Of a DNA stretch of 64,000 nucleotides, positions 1 to 11,435 are shown one piece after another. Each line of letters begins with the position of its first letter. The first letter of the stretch is position 1. The stretch spans positions 248,001 through 312,000 of the forward strand of contig JAHGAU010000035.1 of the NCBI GenBank assembly GCA_019925105.1, written 5' to 3'. The DNA comes from Niebla homalea (taxonomy: Eukaryota; Ascomycota; Lecanoromycetes; Lecanorales; Ramalinaceae). The notes under the pieces were generated by a model, which saw only the letters and a program-made list of their open reading frames with translations, was not told where the DNA came from and searched no databases. The position numbers were made by a program, and so were the translations under genes.

Positions 1-443
1 AGTTGGGTGGCTGCATGGCTTGGGAGGGAAGCCTTGGCTTTGCCGATCTGGGTGTGGGCGTTTTGGGGAGGGATGAGTGTGGTGTGGAGGGGCCGGAGGT
101 TCCGAGTGGGGATGGATATGAGGGTGAGGGAGATGGGGGTTGCGGGGAAGAAGGAAATGTAAATATGGATAAAGGTACAGATGTAGATGGTTTCATAGAT
201 CTAAATGCTACATTTTTGATCTAGTATATGAAGCTAATGCCGAAACAAGGGTATGGCTCAAGCGGTTCACAAGTCTATGAGATGCTAGTTCCGCCCCTGG
301 ATAAGCTGGAGCAAGTATCAAAATGCCTCTGCAGACTATCAGGACGCAGTCAGCAACAGCAAGCTTCTCAACACCATGTACCGTTAAGGCACATTTGATC
401 CGTCCAGATCCAGAACTTTCTTCTGCCGAAACGACCAGGACCT
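1..443. other. Left-edge intergenic sequence
   Basis: No coding region can be supported here. The first 200 bases are G-rich on the plus strand and only give short low-complexity readings. This stretch probably holds the 3' UTR of the CAF-1 subunit gene that ends at 444 on the minus strand. Confidence 0.5.
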
Positions 444-2480
444 TCAAACACCGGCCTTTGGTACCCACTTCTTGTCAGCTTTCGTTGGGCCTACCCGCTC
501 AGCGATCATGTCTAGTGAGTCACGAATCACGTCTTTGCTCTGCTTCGGAAACTTCTTCTTGAGTTGTTCCACCAGGCCAAGCTTGGTCATGTCACTCCCA
601 AACACAGCGGATTTGAATTCTTCTGCCAAGTCGTTAGGAATGAGTCGTTTCACTTGCTTTGCGGTCGTCGAGTCACTGTATTGAGCACCCGAAGCGGGAA
701 GTCGTGGTTTAGTGACATCCAAAGGTTGTAAGTCTTGCTGAGCCTGAAGCGGCAGGTTGGAGATATTGATAGGGATTAAAGGCGCGCGAGGTGGCTCCAT
801 TGACGCGGATTGGTGAGGTAGGATTGAGTGAGGGTTCACGGGTTTAGCCGGAGTGGATTGCTGCCAATAAGATGTTGAATAGGGGTCAATGGGAAAACAG
901 GGTACTTCTTCGTCACTGTCAGTAATGATAGTCTAAGGGCGTACGGATCGTCGGTATACATACCCAAAAGCATATCGATATTGTATGCAGAATGATCAAC
1001 TGCACTTTCTCCAGCCCAACAGATACCGGAACAGTTCGGCTCTTGATCGCCTAGAAGCGGTCGTCGTTTGACGGCCTTGCCATCGCCAGCATCTTCGTCG
1101 TCCAAGAAGCCTTCCATCTCATCTTCATCTTCATCCTCAGCTTCCTCCTCGCCTTCCGAATCAAGTTCTTCTCCTTCTTCTGGCTCTTCCCATTCCGCTT
1201 CAGAGTCATAATTGTAATCTACTCCAGGTAGATTCGGCTCGCAGGGCTTTCGAGCCATTTTAGGTATCGACATGTGATTGAACCTTGAGCATGTCCCGAT
1301 GTACGGTGGCCGTACATCCTCGCGAAACTTGAGGAATTTCATGGGCACCTCCTTGAGCATTTCTTCGGGCTTTTGTTGTGGACCTCGAAATGAACCGGTG
1401 AGATCAATAGGATGCTTTGAGTTGCCATCCATTTGAGAGATAATGTCCTTGACTCGAAACCTTGGTCTAGATGTGGCTGAATTCTTCGGACGGATATGTA
1501 ACAGATGGGCAAAATTTGGTACCGTGCTGGCACTCGGCTCTCCTCCGTCTGTGATCGTTTTGTCAATGGTGTCAGTGGTCCATTGTAGGCCGGCCTCATC
1601 TCTGGCAAAACGGTGAGGTGGGGCAAGTGAGGTATGAGATTGTACAAAGAAAGGTGGGAAAGCTCGTTCAAATTCTGATATATGAGGTTTTCTGGGCGTA
1701 GCTGATGGTGATATACTTCGACGCTGCCTCAAATCCGTGGAACCCAAGTCGTTGGGCAAGCTCTGAGGGCTGCCCAAGGGTGCTGATCCTTCGCGAGAAG
1801 GTGAGGCCGTAGAGCTCCTTGTCAAGGACGGTTGACCAAAGAACGCATTCAGTCGCAATTGTGACTAAGAAATGTGAGCGCTGACTCTAGTATCATAAGA
1901 TAGACAATACCCTAGCTTTCTTGTTCTTTTCCTCCTCCTTCTTCTGTCTTTCTTCCTCCTTCTTGGTTTTCTCTTCCTCTCTCAAGCGATCCTTCTCCTC
2001 TTTTACCTTCTTCCTCTCTTCTTCCTTGAGCCGTTTTTCCTCGGCTTTTGCAGATCTATCTTTCTCTCTCTCAGCCTTATCCTTCTCCTTTCTTAGCTTC
2101 TCCTCCTCTTTCTTGGCAAGATCGTCCGCTCTCTGCCTGTCCTTGAACTCCTTCTCTATCCTCTTAGCTTCCTTTTCCGCGAATGTCAATTTTGGTCTCT
2201 TGTTGGTCTTTTCGACGACTGTAGCCGTAGAGTCTGGAGGACCGTGCATGACAGGCTCCTGGACAGTTGGTCGTATAGGAGTCGGTTCATTGTGAGCAGT
2301 TGGTGGGAAGACGGGAAAGGTTCCCTGATGCTGATGCGACGACAGGAGATTTGAAGCAGTGAAGTCTGCTGTCCTAGCATGAAGCTCCTGGGTCTTGTTC
2401 GTGGAATCACCTAAGCCGGCATCGTCATAGCGCCTCTTTAGGGAGTTTGGAGATGCCATGGGTACTACGATTGTACTCAT
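444..2480 (-). CDS. rlf2: Chromatin assembly factor 1 large subunit (p150/Cac1)
   Basis: This is the large subunit of the CAF-1 histone chaperone, which deposits H3-H4 on newly replicated DNA together with PCNA. I model three exons on the minus strand: 2480-1911, 1864-964 and 907-444, giving 644 residues. Introns are 46 and 56 nt. Residues about 95-190 form the highly charged Lys/Glu/Arg (KER) coiled coil. A PCNA-interacting box (QLRLNAFF, Q192 to F199) appears only when the first intron is removed. The conserved KFLKFREDVRPPYIGT block is at about 366-381, an acidic stretch at 411-446, and a winged-helix-like C-terminus follows. The second splice was chosen because it restores a fungal PIDPYSTSYW segment. 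The splice sites are inferred; the family assignment is firm. Confidence 0.9.
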
Positions 2481-3797
2481 CGTAAGCTCTATCCGTCGTG
2501 GTTCTAAATAAGCAAGGTATCAAGCATGCCGCTCAGCATTGTTCGGGCAATTGGAAGGGTCATGCTGTCGAGCTTCGCCAAAGAAGTCGCGTCCCACTGC
2601 TAGCGCGTTTTTCGGAAAGTGCCCGAGGTTTTTCCGACGCCTACATGCATGAAATAATTGTCACTGAAGTACATGTCCGCCCTATATAAGACAGTGTCGT
2701 GTATCAGATGATGTTTTGAACAGACGCAAAGCTCCCGTTCTGTGTGAAAGACTGCAGTCTTACCTGACACAAGAAGCATTTTCTTACTATTTTCTCTGAC
2801 ACTGACAAACCTTCCCCAATATTACATTATGATCGAAATGACAGCATCATGATATGCAATCGAACATGGTGTTCTTGCGTGCGTCTTACCAGCCATGGCT
2901 TCAAAGCATCCCAGGTTTCCTTCTGAGCCTTCATTGACCTAGCACTTCTAGTCAAAATGTGTTAGAAGAGCACCACATGACCACTAAATCTACAGACACC
3001 ATCACGAACTGGACATGCCACCAACTACTTTGATTCCATCAAGCCCGTGTCTCGTATGCACACTTTCCCTCCACCCGTGTCATCCTCGCGGAGGTGGCCC
3101 CTGCCACACCTGTCGTATACCATCTTGACACTTACCAAGATTTGCCTTCCGTCGGGTGGTCTCACAAATGCAACTCCCCCATTATGATTTCCGCTGCGAA
3201 TACCTTCCCTAATTCACCACAGAAACCGCGCCACTGTAGTCAGTCGGCGCCCACGGTGCCTCCAGCTGTGTGTCCGACAGCTTCTCGTACTTGATGCTGG
3301 AGCACCCCGGGTTGAGGTGAGCGCGTATGGGTAGGAACCCGTCGCCCTGGGGATCTGTTCACTTGGATCCCCAACGAGCGGAGCGGGGGAAAACGGGGAG
3401 GCAAGTGAAGCGGATCGATGATTGGCTGCAATCTCTCCAGTCAATGTAGCGGAGCTCCTAGCGGTGGCGCTCAAAAACGATGTATTGTAGGGATACAATG
3501 GTGGTGGGTCTAATAGCATAAGATGAACCCTTATATAAATACGATGTCATCGGTTCATACAATGGATCAATAAACCCGATTTTCGACTATTAAGGAGCAG
3601 CATTGTTGTGTCTTGTATCCTTCCCGTCGATTTACTGACGTTGTGACATGTGGCAATAATTCGTAGGCTACTAATCAAGGCACAAAGGACCATAGCCATA
3701 AATCTTTCAATGATATCAAATGATTGCAGCCACATTACACGCCCTGTTTGCTTTCCCAACGCACAGTCCAATAGAATTCTACCAAGCAGAGACCCGT
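2481..3797. other. Intergenic region between CAF-1 and secreted-protein genes
   Basis: I see no convincing gene in these 1.3 kb. The left part holds the CAF-1 promoter. A TATATAAG string lies at 2683-2690, but nothing codable follows it. The short ORFs at 3094-3519 have no recognisable domain and overlap one another on both strands. Confidence 0.5.
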
Positions 3798-4713
3798 TTA
3801 CAACCAAGCCAAAAACCCCGCCCCAACAACCCCAACCACCGCCGCCACACCCACAGTGACCCTCTCTGCCCCTCCCAGAAACGGCACACTCGACGGCTGC
3901 GCCCCTGCACCACTCCCCGTAAACCCCACCCCCCGCGTCCCCGTCGCCAGCGGCGCTGACCTCGTCGTAATCGGGTACGGCGCCGCCCCCGACGCACTCA
4001 CCACCACCGCGGGCGGCACTCCCGTCCACACGGCCCCCGTCCCCACTGCCCCGGTCCCCACGGCCGTGGCCGTGGCCCTAAAATCCGCATCCACGATACT
4101 CAACCCCTGATCCAAGACACTAGCCAGCTGCGCCTGGGCGGGCGCCGGAAGCCCGCTAACCCACACCGGCACCGTCGTAGCCGTGACGAGGTTCTCGAGG
4201 AAGACGACAGGTGCGGACTGGACCTGCTGCTGCAGCTCCGGTGGCAAGACCTGCTGCCCCAGCCCCTGGAGCGCTTGCGCGACCCCCGGTTCCTTCAGCA
4301 GCTGATCCAGGTAGGCGGAGGTGTCCGCGACGGCTTTGAGTGGTTGAGCGAGGATCTTGCGGAGGCTGTCGGCGAGCGGGGTGGGTACCGCGGCGATGAA
4401 GGTGGGATTCGTGGCGTCGGCGACGATGGCCTCGATCAGGTTGGCCGGGTCGGTTTCGGCGGCGAGGATGGCGGAGGTGGGGGCGATTCGTTCGAGGGCA
4501 GGGATGTCGAGGGTTTGGAGCTCGGGGTTGCTGGTGGCGGTGGCGAGGAAGGTGTTGATTTCTTGGACGACGGTTTCTTCCTGGCACAGGGTTAGTGGGT
4601 GGCGCAGGTGAACCTCAAGGGGTGGCAACGAGACGAACCTCATTCCTGTTGATAGAGAACTGAGCGGTCGCGAGGGTGGTCAGGCCCAGCGAGAGGAGGA
4701 GTTGGGAACGCAT
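3798..4713 (-). CDS. Small secreted protein with GPI-type C-terminus
   Basis: Two exons (4713-4639 and 4580-3798) around a 58-nt intron give 285 residues. Residues 1-18 form a typical signal peptide ending in ATAQ. The mature part is rich in Ala, Leu, Pro and Gln with amphipathic helices. It then becomes Thr/Val/Gly/Ala-rich and ends in a 20-residue hydrophobic tail after a small-residue stretch (PFLGG), the arrangement of a GPI-anchor signal. There are almost no cysteines, so it is not a CFEM or hydrophobin-like protein. I do not recognise the family. The start was chosen because the upstream part of the ORF is not coding-like, while the signal peptide begins exactly at 4713. It is probably a cell-surface or cell-wall protein of unknown role. 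Confidence 0.75.
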
Positions 4714-5593
4714 TCTTGCTGGTAATTGGGGCAGATGGTAAGATGCAACCGCGAGCTCGATCTCGTGAGATAGTGATTCAAGATTTTGTGAAGTGAGACA
4801 ATGAGCGAGGAATGATGTTATGAAGTAAGATGGTAAGGGAGAAAGGATGTACAAGAGGCAAACAGACGAGAGCGAAGAGTAAAGCGAGTAGTTGGGGCGC
4901 AGCACGATCTTCAACCTGGAAAAGAGACAAATAAGATTACTTCTCGATAATTAGAGTGCTGATGGGCGGCATCCCAACACCCTTCGCAAGGCTAGACGGA
5001 CATACAAGGAGGCATACACATCGTTCTCGTGTCTGCGTCCCAAATTGCAAGTCCTTGGTGCTGCTGCCTTGTATGTGATGGTCGCCTCCCTGGACGGCGT
5101 GAACGGCTGAATTATCGTTCCGTCATGGTCAACCTAGCAAGCCTGGTTCAGCCTGCTGCGAAACGTCGCGGAGTGATTCGAGAAATATAGTTAAAGCAGC
5201 AGCTGAATATCATTAGAACGAGGCTTTGCCTGAATAAGCCTCCCTGTCCTCCGGCCTTGCCACCCTGTCAGATGGGAAACGCAAGCAGAAGCTTCCCCGA
5301 CACGGCTCGGTCTTGGGCGTGTAGATGGAATGTGCATTTTGTATCAGTCTGTGGAAACGCGGGTGAAGCCTGAGTTGGTGATGATCTTGATCAATTCCCT
5401 TCCTTTAGCAAGAATCATGAATAATAGTTGTAATTGCAGGCGTGCCGGAGAAATTCGGAGAAAGTAATCGAGATTCAGGTAGAAGAACACGAGTTGCAGC
5501 ATGTTGAGACGGCACCTCAAGAGGGTTGTAATCCAATCTTTCGTCACACGCTTGCTGTTGGAACATTCTCTCAATACATGATGTGTATCATCT
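4714..5593. other. Intergenic region, nothing recognised
   Basis: This is the promoter side of the secreted-protein gene and the 3' side of the AMP-binding gene. Only short overlapping ORFs without domain signals are present. The pyrimidine-rich minus-strand stretch just upstream of 4713 fits a fungal 5' leader. Confidence 0.5.
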
Positions 5594-7352
5594 CTAAGCA
5601 TATGCGAACGTGTTGTTCATCGTCATCGTCAAGACCTCATCAATCATCGCTTCACCGTTCACAACAGCAGGTCCACTGACCACCGGCTTACCTGTAGGTT
5701 TCTCATCATCGACCTCTTTGCCTGGCATAGCTTTCAATATCATCTCCAGACAACTCAACGGCGGTCCGATATGCACTGGTTCGTCACCTTTCAAGCCATT
5801 GCTCTGATAGTCCAGCATGTTTGTCTGGCAGACTGCGCCCGCCACTTGGGTTGCTGTGTGAGCATAGACTACCCGAGCACCGGTGAAGGCACGGATGCTG
5901 TTCATTTGATCCGCTGTTAAAGTTGCAGCTTGTGGGTCTCGCTTGTCATAAGTGTAGATCAAGCGCACGTCTCGACCAACATAAGACGTCTTGGGCATCG
6001 AGCCAGTCTTGAGAGTCTCCAACGTGCGGCCATGCATGTACCTACCCATCAATCCAGTAAGAGCTGCGGCTTTCTGATCGTGCATCTTCAACAGAGTTTG
6101 GGTAGGGGCGATGAGTATGCTGGGGACAACGCTTTGGAATGCTGAGTCGTAAGCTGCTTGAGGCCCAGTGACAGAGCTGAGAGCGAGCGAGACGTTCGAG
6201 TACAGTGCTGCCAAAGTAACGACCAATGGGTAGATGTCTGTCATCGGAGCGAGGGAGAGGATGGTATCCTTGGGGCTGAAATTGTGCAGCTCTGCTGAGG
6301 CGTATGAGTGTGGCAGTACAGCGATCTGCGCACTGATCGCAGCGGTGATGTTCTGTGAAGAAGATTAGCAGACATTCACTCCAAAAACCCGAAATACACA
6401 CCGTTTGCGAGTACTCCACCACGTCAAACCCCGTCTTCTTGTTGGGTGCCACTGTGACAACTCCTGTGGGCTGCCCTCCACCAGGGATCTCCGCAGGCAG
6501 CTCCGTCTTCTCAGTGCTCTCATCGATGATCTCATGCCAAACAGCCACTCCAGTCTTCCCACCCTCCCCCTCTGGCACCTCATGCCAATCCATATGACGG
6601 CTCGTCCGTGCAACGACCCAAACCACCTGCTTCAAGCCCGAGTACAGCTTCGCCAGATCCGTCAACGGGATCGCCCCAGCACCGACCAACAGCGTATCCG
6701 CCTGTGTCTTACTCAACATCATTGCCAGCTCCTCTATCGGCTTGTTCGTGGGCAGCAAAATAGGCGTCATCCCATAAAAAGCACATGCGAACAAGCCCAC
6801 CAGCATCTCGACACTGTTCGCCAAACAGATTCCCACTCTTTTCCCGTTCTGCCCCTGCAAATATTTCCCCATCGCCACCACCTCTTTGCTTAGCGCGTCG
6901 AATTCGTACGTAATAACTTCCTCTTTCCCGAGTACCACCTTAACCTCCCCCTTGCTCTTGGCCCCTTTATCCATCTCCTCCTGCCACTTCTCCTTCTTCC
7001 CTTCCTCCACGACTTTACCCCTCACCGCTGCCCTCCAGATATCCCGCAAATCCCCATCCCGCCCAGGCTGCCACCTCGGCTGTCCCGGATCCTTGACATT
7101 CAACCCTGACCGTAGGGGGTAGGAGTGCGGGGTATCCAAGCTCCTGAAAATGGCGGACTCCCCCGGTTGGCGCACGCGAGAGGGGGCGGATTGGCGGGCG
7201 AGCAGCAGTGGGTGGAGGTCGGGATCGGGAGAGAAGAAGGCGGGGTAAAGGATGTAGGCGAGGAGGGCGGCGATGAGGAGAGTGGTGTAGATGTTCCATT
7301 CGGCAACGCCGGCGGCGAGATTGTCGTTGAGGGATTGCCACATGTTAGCCAT
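5594..7352 (-). CDS. Membrane-anchored AMP-binding (ANL superfamily) protein
   Basis: Two exons (7352-6402 and 6352-5594) around a 49-nt intron give 569 residues. A transmembrane segment at about residues 22-42 is followed by a region resembling the N-terminal subdomain of long-chain acyl-CoA synthetases (KRVGICLANSVEMLVGLFAC, and the 'YGMTPILLP' context). The phosphate-binding A3 signature (normally S/T-S/T-G-T-T-G-x-P-K-G) is not visible. The region around the splice, where it should lie, reads VVEYSQTNITAAISAQ. The GWxxTGD motif and the C-terminal lid subdomain are also absent, and the protein is shorter than Faa-type enzymes (about 650-700). It therefore belongs to a divergent fungal AMP-binding group and may not be a working ligase. 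An ER or lipid-droplet location is an inference from the N-terminal anchor. Confidence 0.75.
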
Positions 7353-8186
7353 GTTGGGTGGAATGCTACGAATTGAATGGATTTGATGTGGAGTTGAGGT
7401 GTGTCAGAATGAGGACGAGGGGAGCTGACGCACATATCCAAATCGAATGCCGCTAAGCCTGATTGGGAGGTGTGTACCCCTGTACCGGTAGAAAAAGTTT
7501 CGATGACTGAAGACTTTACCGATCGAGTCTGAAACCATTTTCGCATCACCTCATGCTTCTATGTCATGCCAATTTGATCCACTAAGAACTCCAAATTTGA
7601 AATACAAAAGCCTCTGGGGGTGTTTGACCGTCGATTAGCGTTTAGTGGCGGAAGACAGCAGCGCAAAGGAAGGTTCGAGGCAGCGAACCTAATCCAATGT
7701 ACTCCTTTCTGATGTCTATAGACATTTATACAATCGAAATGCAGCATTCGAACTTGCTTCCGAGATACTCGGTCTCTCAGGCGCTCTGGTCTGTGACTTT
7801 GTGCTGTTTAAAGGTCGGATCCATCTCTGCAGTTCACAGTTTTTGGCTCCTTTCCAGAAGTTCAAAGGCCGTTAATATGCGAGCAATCGGGCTCAATGTC
7901 AACTGCAAAGCATTCGCTGACAATCACGACGGAGCGTTGAATGAGATGGTAAAGTAGCTTGCAGAAGCGGCCACTAATGCGGCGTGATGGTCTCCTGCAG
8001 CCTTACGGAAGTGAATCATGATCAGGCAAACATCCCACATCAGCTTTGCTCTGCAACTTCAACGTTTCTCGAATTGCACAATTTAGTCACATCGGTACTG
8101 TTCTTCTTGAGATACATTTGACAGCCACTGCTTAACAATATTCTTCATTGTGACCAGAAACTCAAAAATACTGGAAGTCTCTCAGA
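7353..8186. other. Divergent promoter region
   Basis: These 834 bases separate the minus-strand AMP-binding gene from the plus-strand DUF4238 gene and presumably hold both promoters. I see no further gene. Confidence 0.5.
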
Positions 8187-10310
8187 ATGCCTAAGCATCA
8201 ATCCAAGCGAAAATCTGCTGCAGGAAGCGTGACTGATGCATCTGCATCGCCTGCAAAGTCGCAGTATCATCATTTCGTTCCCCGCTTCATCCTTAACAAC
8301 TTTGCACATCCGTATCGATTACCCGAGGAGGCTTCTTCGAGTTCAAATGTAAACTCAGGCAAGAAAACCAAAAGTTTTGGCAAGAAGACGAGAAGGTCAA
8401 GACCGGGCGATCAAATGCTTAACACAATTAATCTGGCAGGAGATATAGCATTCATCGAGGAAACTCCAGTGGCGAAGACTTTGGGCATGACAGATATGTA
8501 TCGCGACGAGAGGAATCAAAATCAGAACCACCTTGAGGAAAAGCTATCCAAACTAGAAGCGAATGCTGGAAGGGTTATCTCAAAGATACGCAAAGCGTTT
8601 GAGGCTGGAGACCCAGACGTATGGCTTACACGCTCCGACCGAGATACGTTGCGCAAGTTCCTCTTCATCATGAAGTATCGCGGATCGAGATTTCATAAGC
8701 GCTACTTCTATGAAAATGCTGAACAATACTTAGAAAATGATAGAGAAAAGCTGCTGGACTATATGCGCAAGAAAGGTTATACGAAACCAGTCGAAGTTTG
8801 GTTTGACAATATCAAGGCAATGCTGGAAGTCAAGATGGACCCCCAGATGGAGTGGGCGAATTGGCTCATGGATAACGCCTATCCTGATGATGCCAAATGG
8901 TTTATAGCGCATTGCCAGATGATGTACCTCGCATTATGCACACCTAGCAGCAAAGATGGCGAATTCCTCCTGACGGCGAACCTCTTCGGCATCCATGAGG
9001 GTCCCACCGACCTTACCATGGATCCCGAAACCAAGGGTCTCAAAGCGGGGGCCTATACCGAATTCCACCAATTCGCGGCCATATCACCAAAGCTGATGAT
9101 AGTGCTTCGAAATTATGTACTTCCCGTTCCTGAAGAAGATGCAGATGAAGAAATCAGGGTCTGGAGAGAGGAACAATTTGAGAAAGTTGCTACTCAACAT
9201 AATGATCCCTCGAGCGTACGCTCCTTGTTTAAGGATCTGCCCATCACCAAGGCTAGGAACACGTACTCCAGAATCGTGGACGGTAGACTGGAGCTTCTAG
9301 ACGGCGAAGACGGGTTGCATCGACTGCACGACAAGTTCTGCTTTCATTTCTTTGCGATCTCGACTAAGCACACGGACTGGATTAATTTCATCATACTTGA
9401 AAGTGCTCACCACATCTCAACAATCGCGTTCGGTTCACAGGGTGCAACCGACCGGACAATCAAAGGCTATTTGAGCACTCCATGCGAAGTTGATGGTCAT
9501 ATGTTTTTCAAGGATGTTACACACTCCGAGCAAGATTCCCGATTGACGTTTTTGAAAAAGCTGGACGGATTGTTTGGTAATCCAAAACGCGAAATGGTCT
9601 ATACTTGCCAAAGTACAAATGTTATGGACACTGTAGTAACACTAGGTCAAATGCTGCTTACGCAGTACTTGGTTTGTCAAAGATTCCTGTCAGTAGTATC
9701 TTTTGTAGCTGACTCTCCCAGGTGGAAAACTTGTGACCCTACCCAAAGGCCTGGACCAATCGTACGAAATTTTCAATTTGCGGGTCAAAAATGATGTTGT
9801 CTCCAAAGATCATGACAAGTTCGCGGACAAGGGTTTCGAGACCAGATGGCAAAGCTCTTTTGGCGACTGCCCGCAGGGCGAGTTTGGCTCTATCTCAAAT
9901 CAGAAGTTGGAGATTTCACAACTCCAAATCGCGGATGAGAGCGACTATGCTGAGAATGTCATTGCAAAAGGTAAGTGTCACGCTTGGGAATCCTCTGCAC
10001 ACGTCTAACAATGCGCAAGGAAGCCATGTCATGGGGATCCGATCAGGTGAAAGACCTGATGAGCGTTCCATTCATGAGCCAAGTCTATGGCCCCAAACAC
10101 CAAAAAAAGAGAAAAAAGCATGGGCGTGGAGAGAATCGAACGTCGGACCCTAGATCAAAGGGCAAAAGGCTAAGGTTCCCAGCCGAAGCTGAGAACCCCC
10201 CTTACGGACTTGTAACGAGCACTGTACTCTACCCAGTGCTGCTCTGGTCTTTCAGCACTGAACTTTTTCTAGTGAACGTTGAACCGGTACCCCTGAAGTT
10301 TTTCCTCTGA
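8187..10310 (+). CDS. DUF4238-type protein, function unknown
   Basis: The long first exon starts MPKHQSK and carries the hallmark HHFVPRFILNNF at about residues 28-39, the signature of the DUF4238 family found in bacteria and fungi. I model exons 8187-9645, 9722-9970 and 10024-10310, giving about 664 residues. The first intron has a weak GTCAAA donor but a good CTGAC branch and CCCAG acceptor, and restores GGKLVTLPKGLDQ. The second has a perfect GTAAGT donor, a CTAAC branch and two possible acceptors (10019 or 10023). The other acceptor gives a stop at 10153. The last exon runs into a structured Pol III-like sequence on the opposite strand, so the true C-terminus is uncertain. The family has no established biochemical function. 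Confidence 0.65.
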
Positions 10311-10366
10311 GGCGTTCACAAAGAAAGGACTTTTAACCACTAGTCCCCGGGAACCTATCTTCTGCG
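10102..10366 (-). ncRNA. Possible Pol III-type structured RNA or tRNA-derived element
   Basis: Read on the minus strand, this stretch has an A-box-like D-arm (GACTAGTGGTTAAAAGTC) near 10343-10326 and a B-box-like GGTTCAAC about 40 bases later. It also has a perfect 10-bp hairpin closed by a C(UUCG)G tetraloop at 10174-10197, and a second tRNA 3'-half-like sequence (GTTCGATTCTCTCC). T6 and T7 tracts at 10117-10112 and 10108-10102 look like Pol III terminators. No complete tRNA cloverleaf forms: the acceptor ends do not pair and the last T-stem is mismatched. A SINE-like tRNA-derived repeat or an unassigned small RNA are the main alternatives. It overlaps the modelled last exon of the DUF4238 gene. 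Confidence 0.35.
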
Positions 10367-11435
10367 GGTCATTACTTTATTTTCACTAATAAACCTCGGT
10401 CTGTTTGTCACAAACAGCGGACTGAGTTCCGAGCTCTACTTCCCTCACATTGTGTTAACCGTTCACCAAGAGCATGCGACGATGTCAACTGCCAGCAAAT
10501 ACTTTTACAAGGCATCAATACCATTCAAAGTTGCAGAGCGATCGTGCAGTTGACAGCGGTTCACGAGGGTTTCAGGCTGCCCGGCTGGACTGCCGACTCG
10601 TGAGAGAGAGATACGAAGAGATCATTGATGCCAGTGCAACAAAGCCAACGACCAAGGCGCTCTAGAAAGTCTTCAATAAGATATATTCGTGCTCTGCTGA
10701 CTATCTTCAATCGAGCTCAAGGATATGTCAGAAGCTTACAATATTGGATCAGACTATTTCCTGTCACGAAAACCACAATGGTAAATATACCTACGTCCCA
10801 CCATCAAAGTATTCTCACCAGGCTTGTCAGGTTGTGGCCATTGTACGCGTATGCAGCCGAAATTGCGGTAGTAAGTGACAAAAAGCAACAGGCAACGGCC
10901 CGTTGGCATTTCGCCTGTCGATCATCGTCATCCTCAGGGCGTGGTCGGCTGAGCTTACCGACGTTCTTGATCAACCTGAAGGTAGAGCACCACCGCAAGG
11001 TTCTTTTTGACGTCATCGTCTACGACACTGCGCTTGCAGACATGAACCTCGCTTATAAACGAAGGAAGTGTCGCACTCGAAGCTAGCGTATCGTCTTACT
11101 TGTGTAGGATAAGTTTGATCGACTGGTGTGATCCTTCGGCAGGACTAGCAGGCATTCCTGGGACCGGCGTGGAGCATGAGGTTGGTTATTAAGGCCAGCC
11201 ACCAGATCTCCATCCAATCGCAACCACACGACTACATGCCGATTAGGACCGAGATCAAGATCAAGTTTGCGCATAAGCACGGTGCGTGGTAACTGCAGAC
11301 CTGTGCATATAATATGTTGCCCGATGGCTCAGACAACCTTTCCCACTACGCGCATGATTCTTCTTGTGGAGTATTTGATATCCGTGGTCCAAACCCCCTT
11401 GATCCTACGGCCTTCTCGGTTTCGACAAGCCAGCC
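10367..11435. other. Intergenic region upstream of arylsulfotransferase gene
   Basis: No gene can be supported. A 153-codon plus-strand reading (10625-11086) exists but has no domain, no intron signals and an unnatural composition. The right part is expected to hold the promoter of the gene starting at 11436. Confidence 0.5.

Noticed and set aside
10102..10366. A standard tRNA gene on the minus strand
   Set aside because: A-box, B-box and a tRNA-like 3' end are present, but acceptor ends do not pair, the last T-stem is mismatched and no complete cloverleaf forms, so I list it only as an ncRNA candidate.
10625..11086. 153-codon plus-strand ORF
   Set aside because: No domain, no signal peptide, odd composition and no splice continuation; likely chance.
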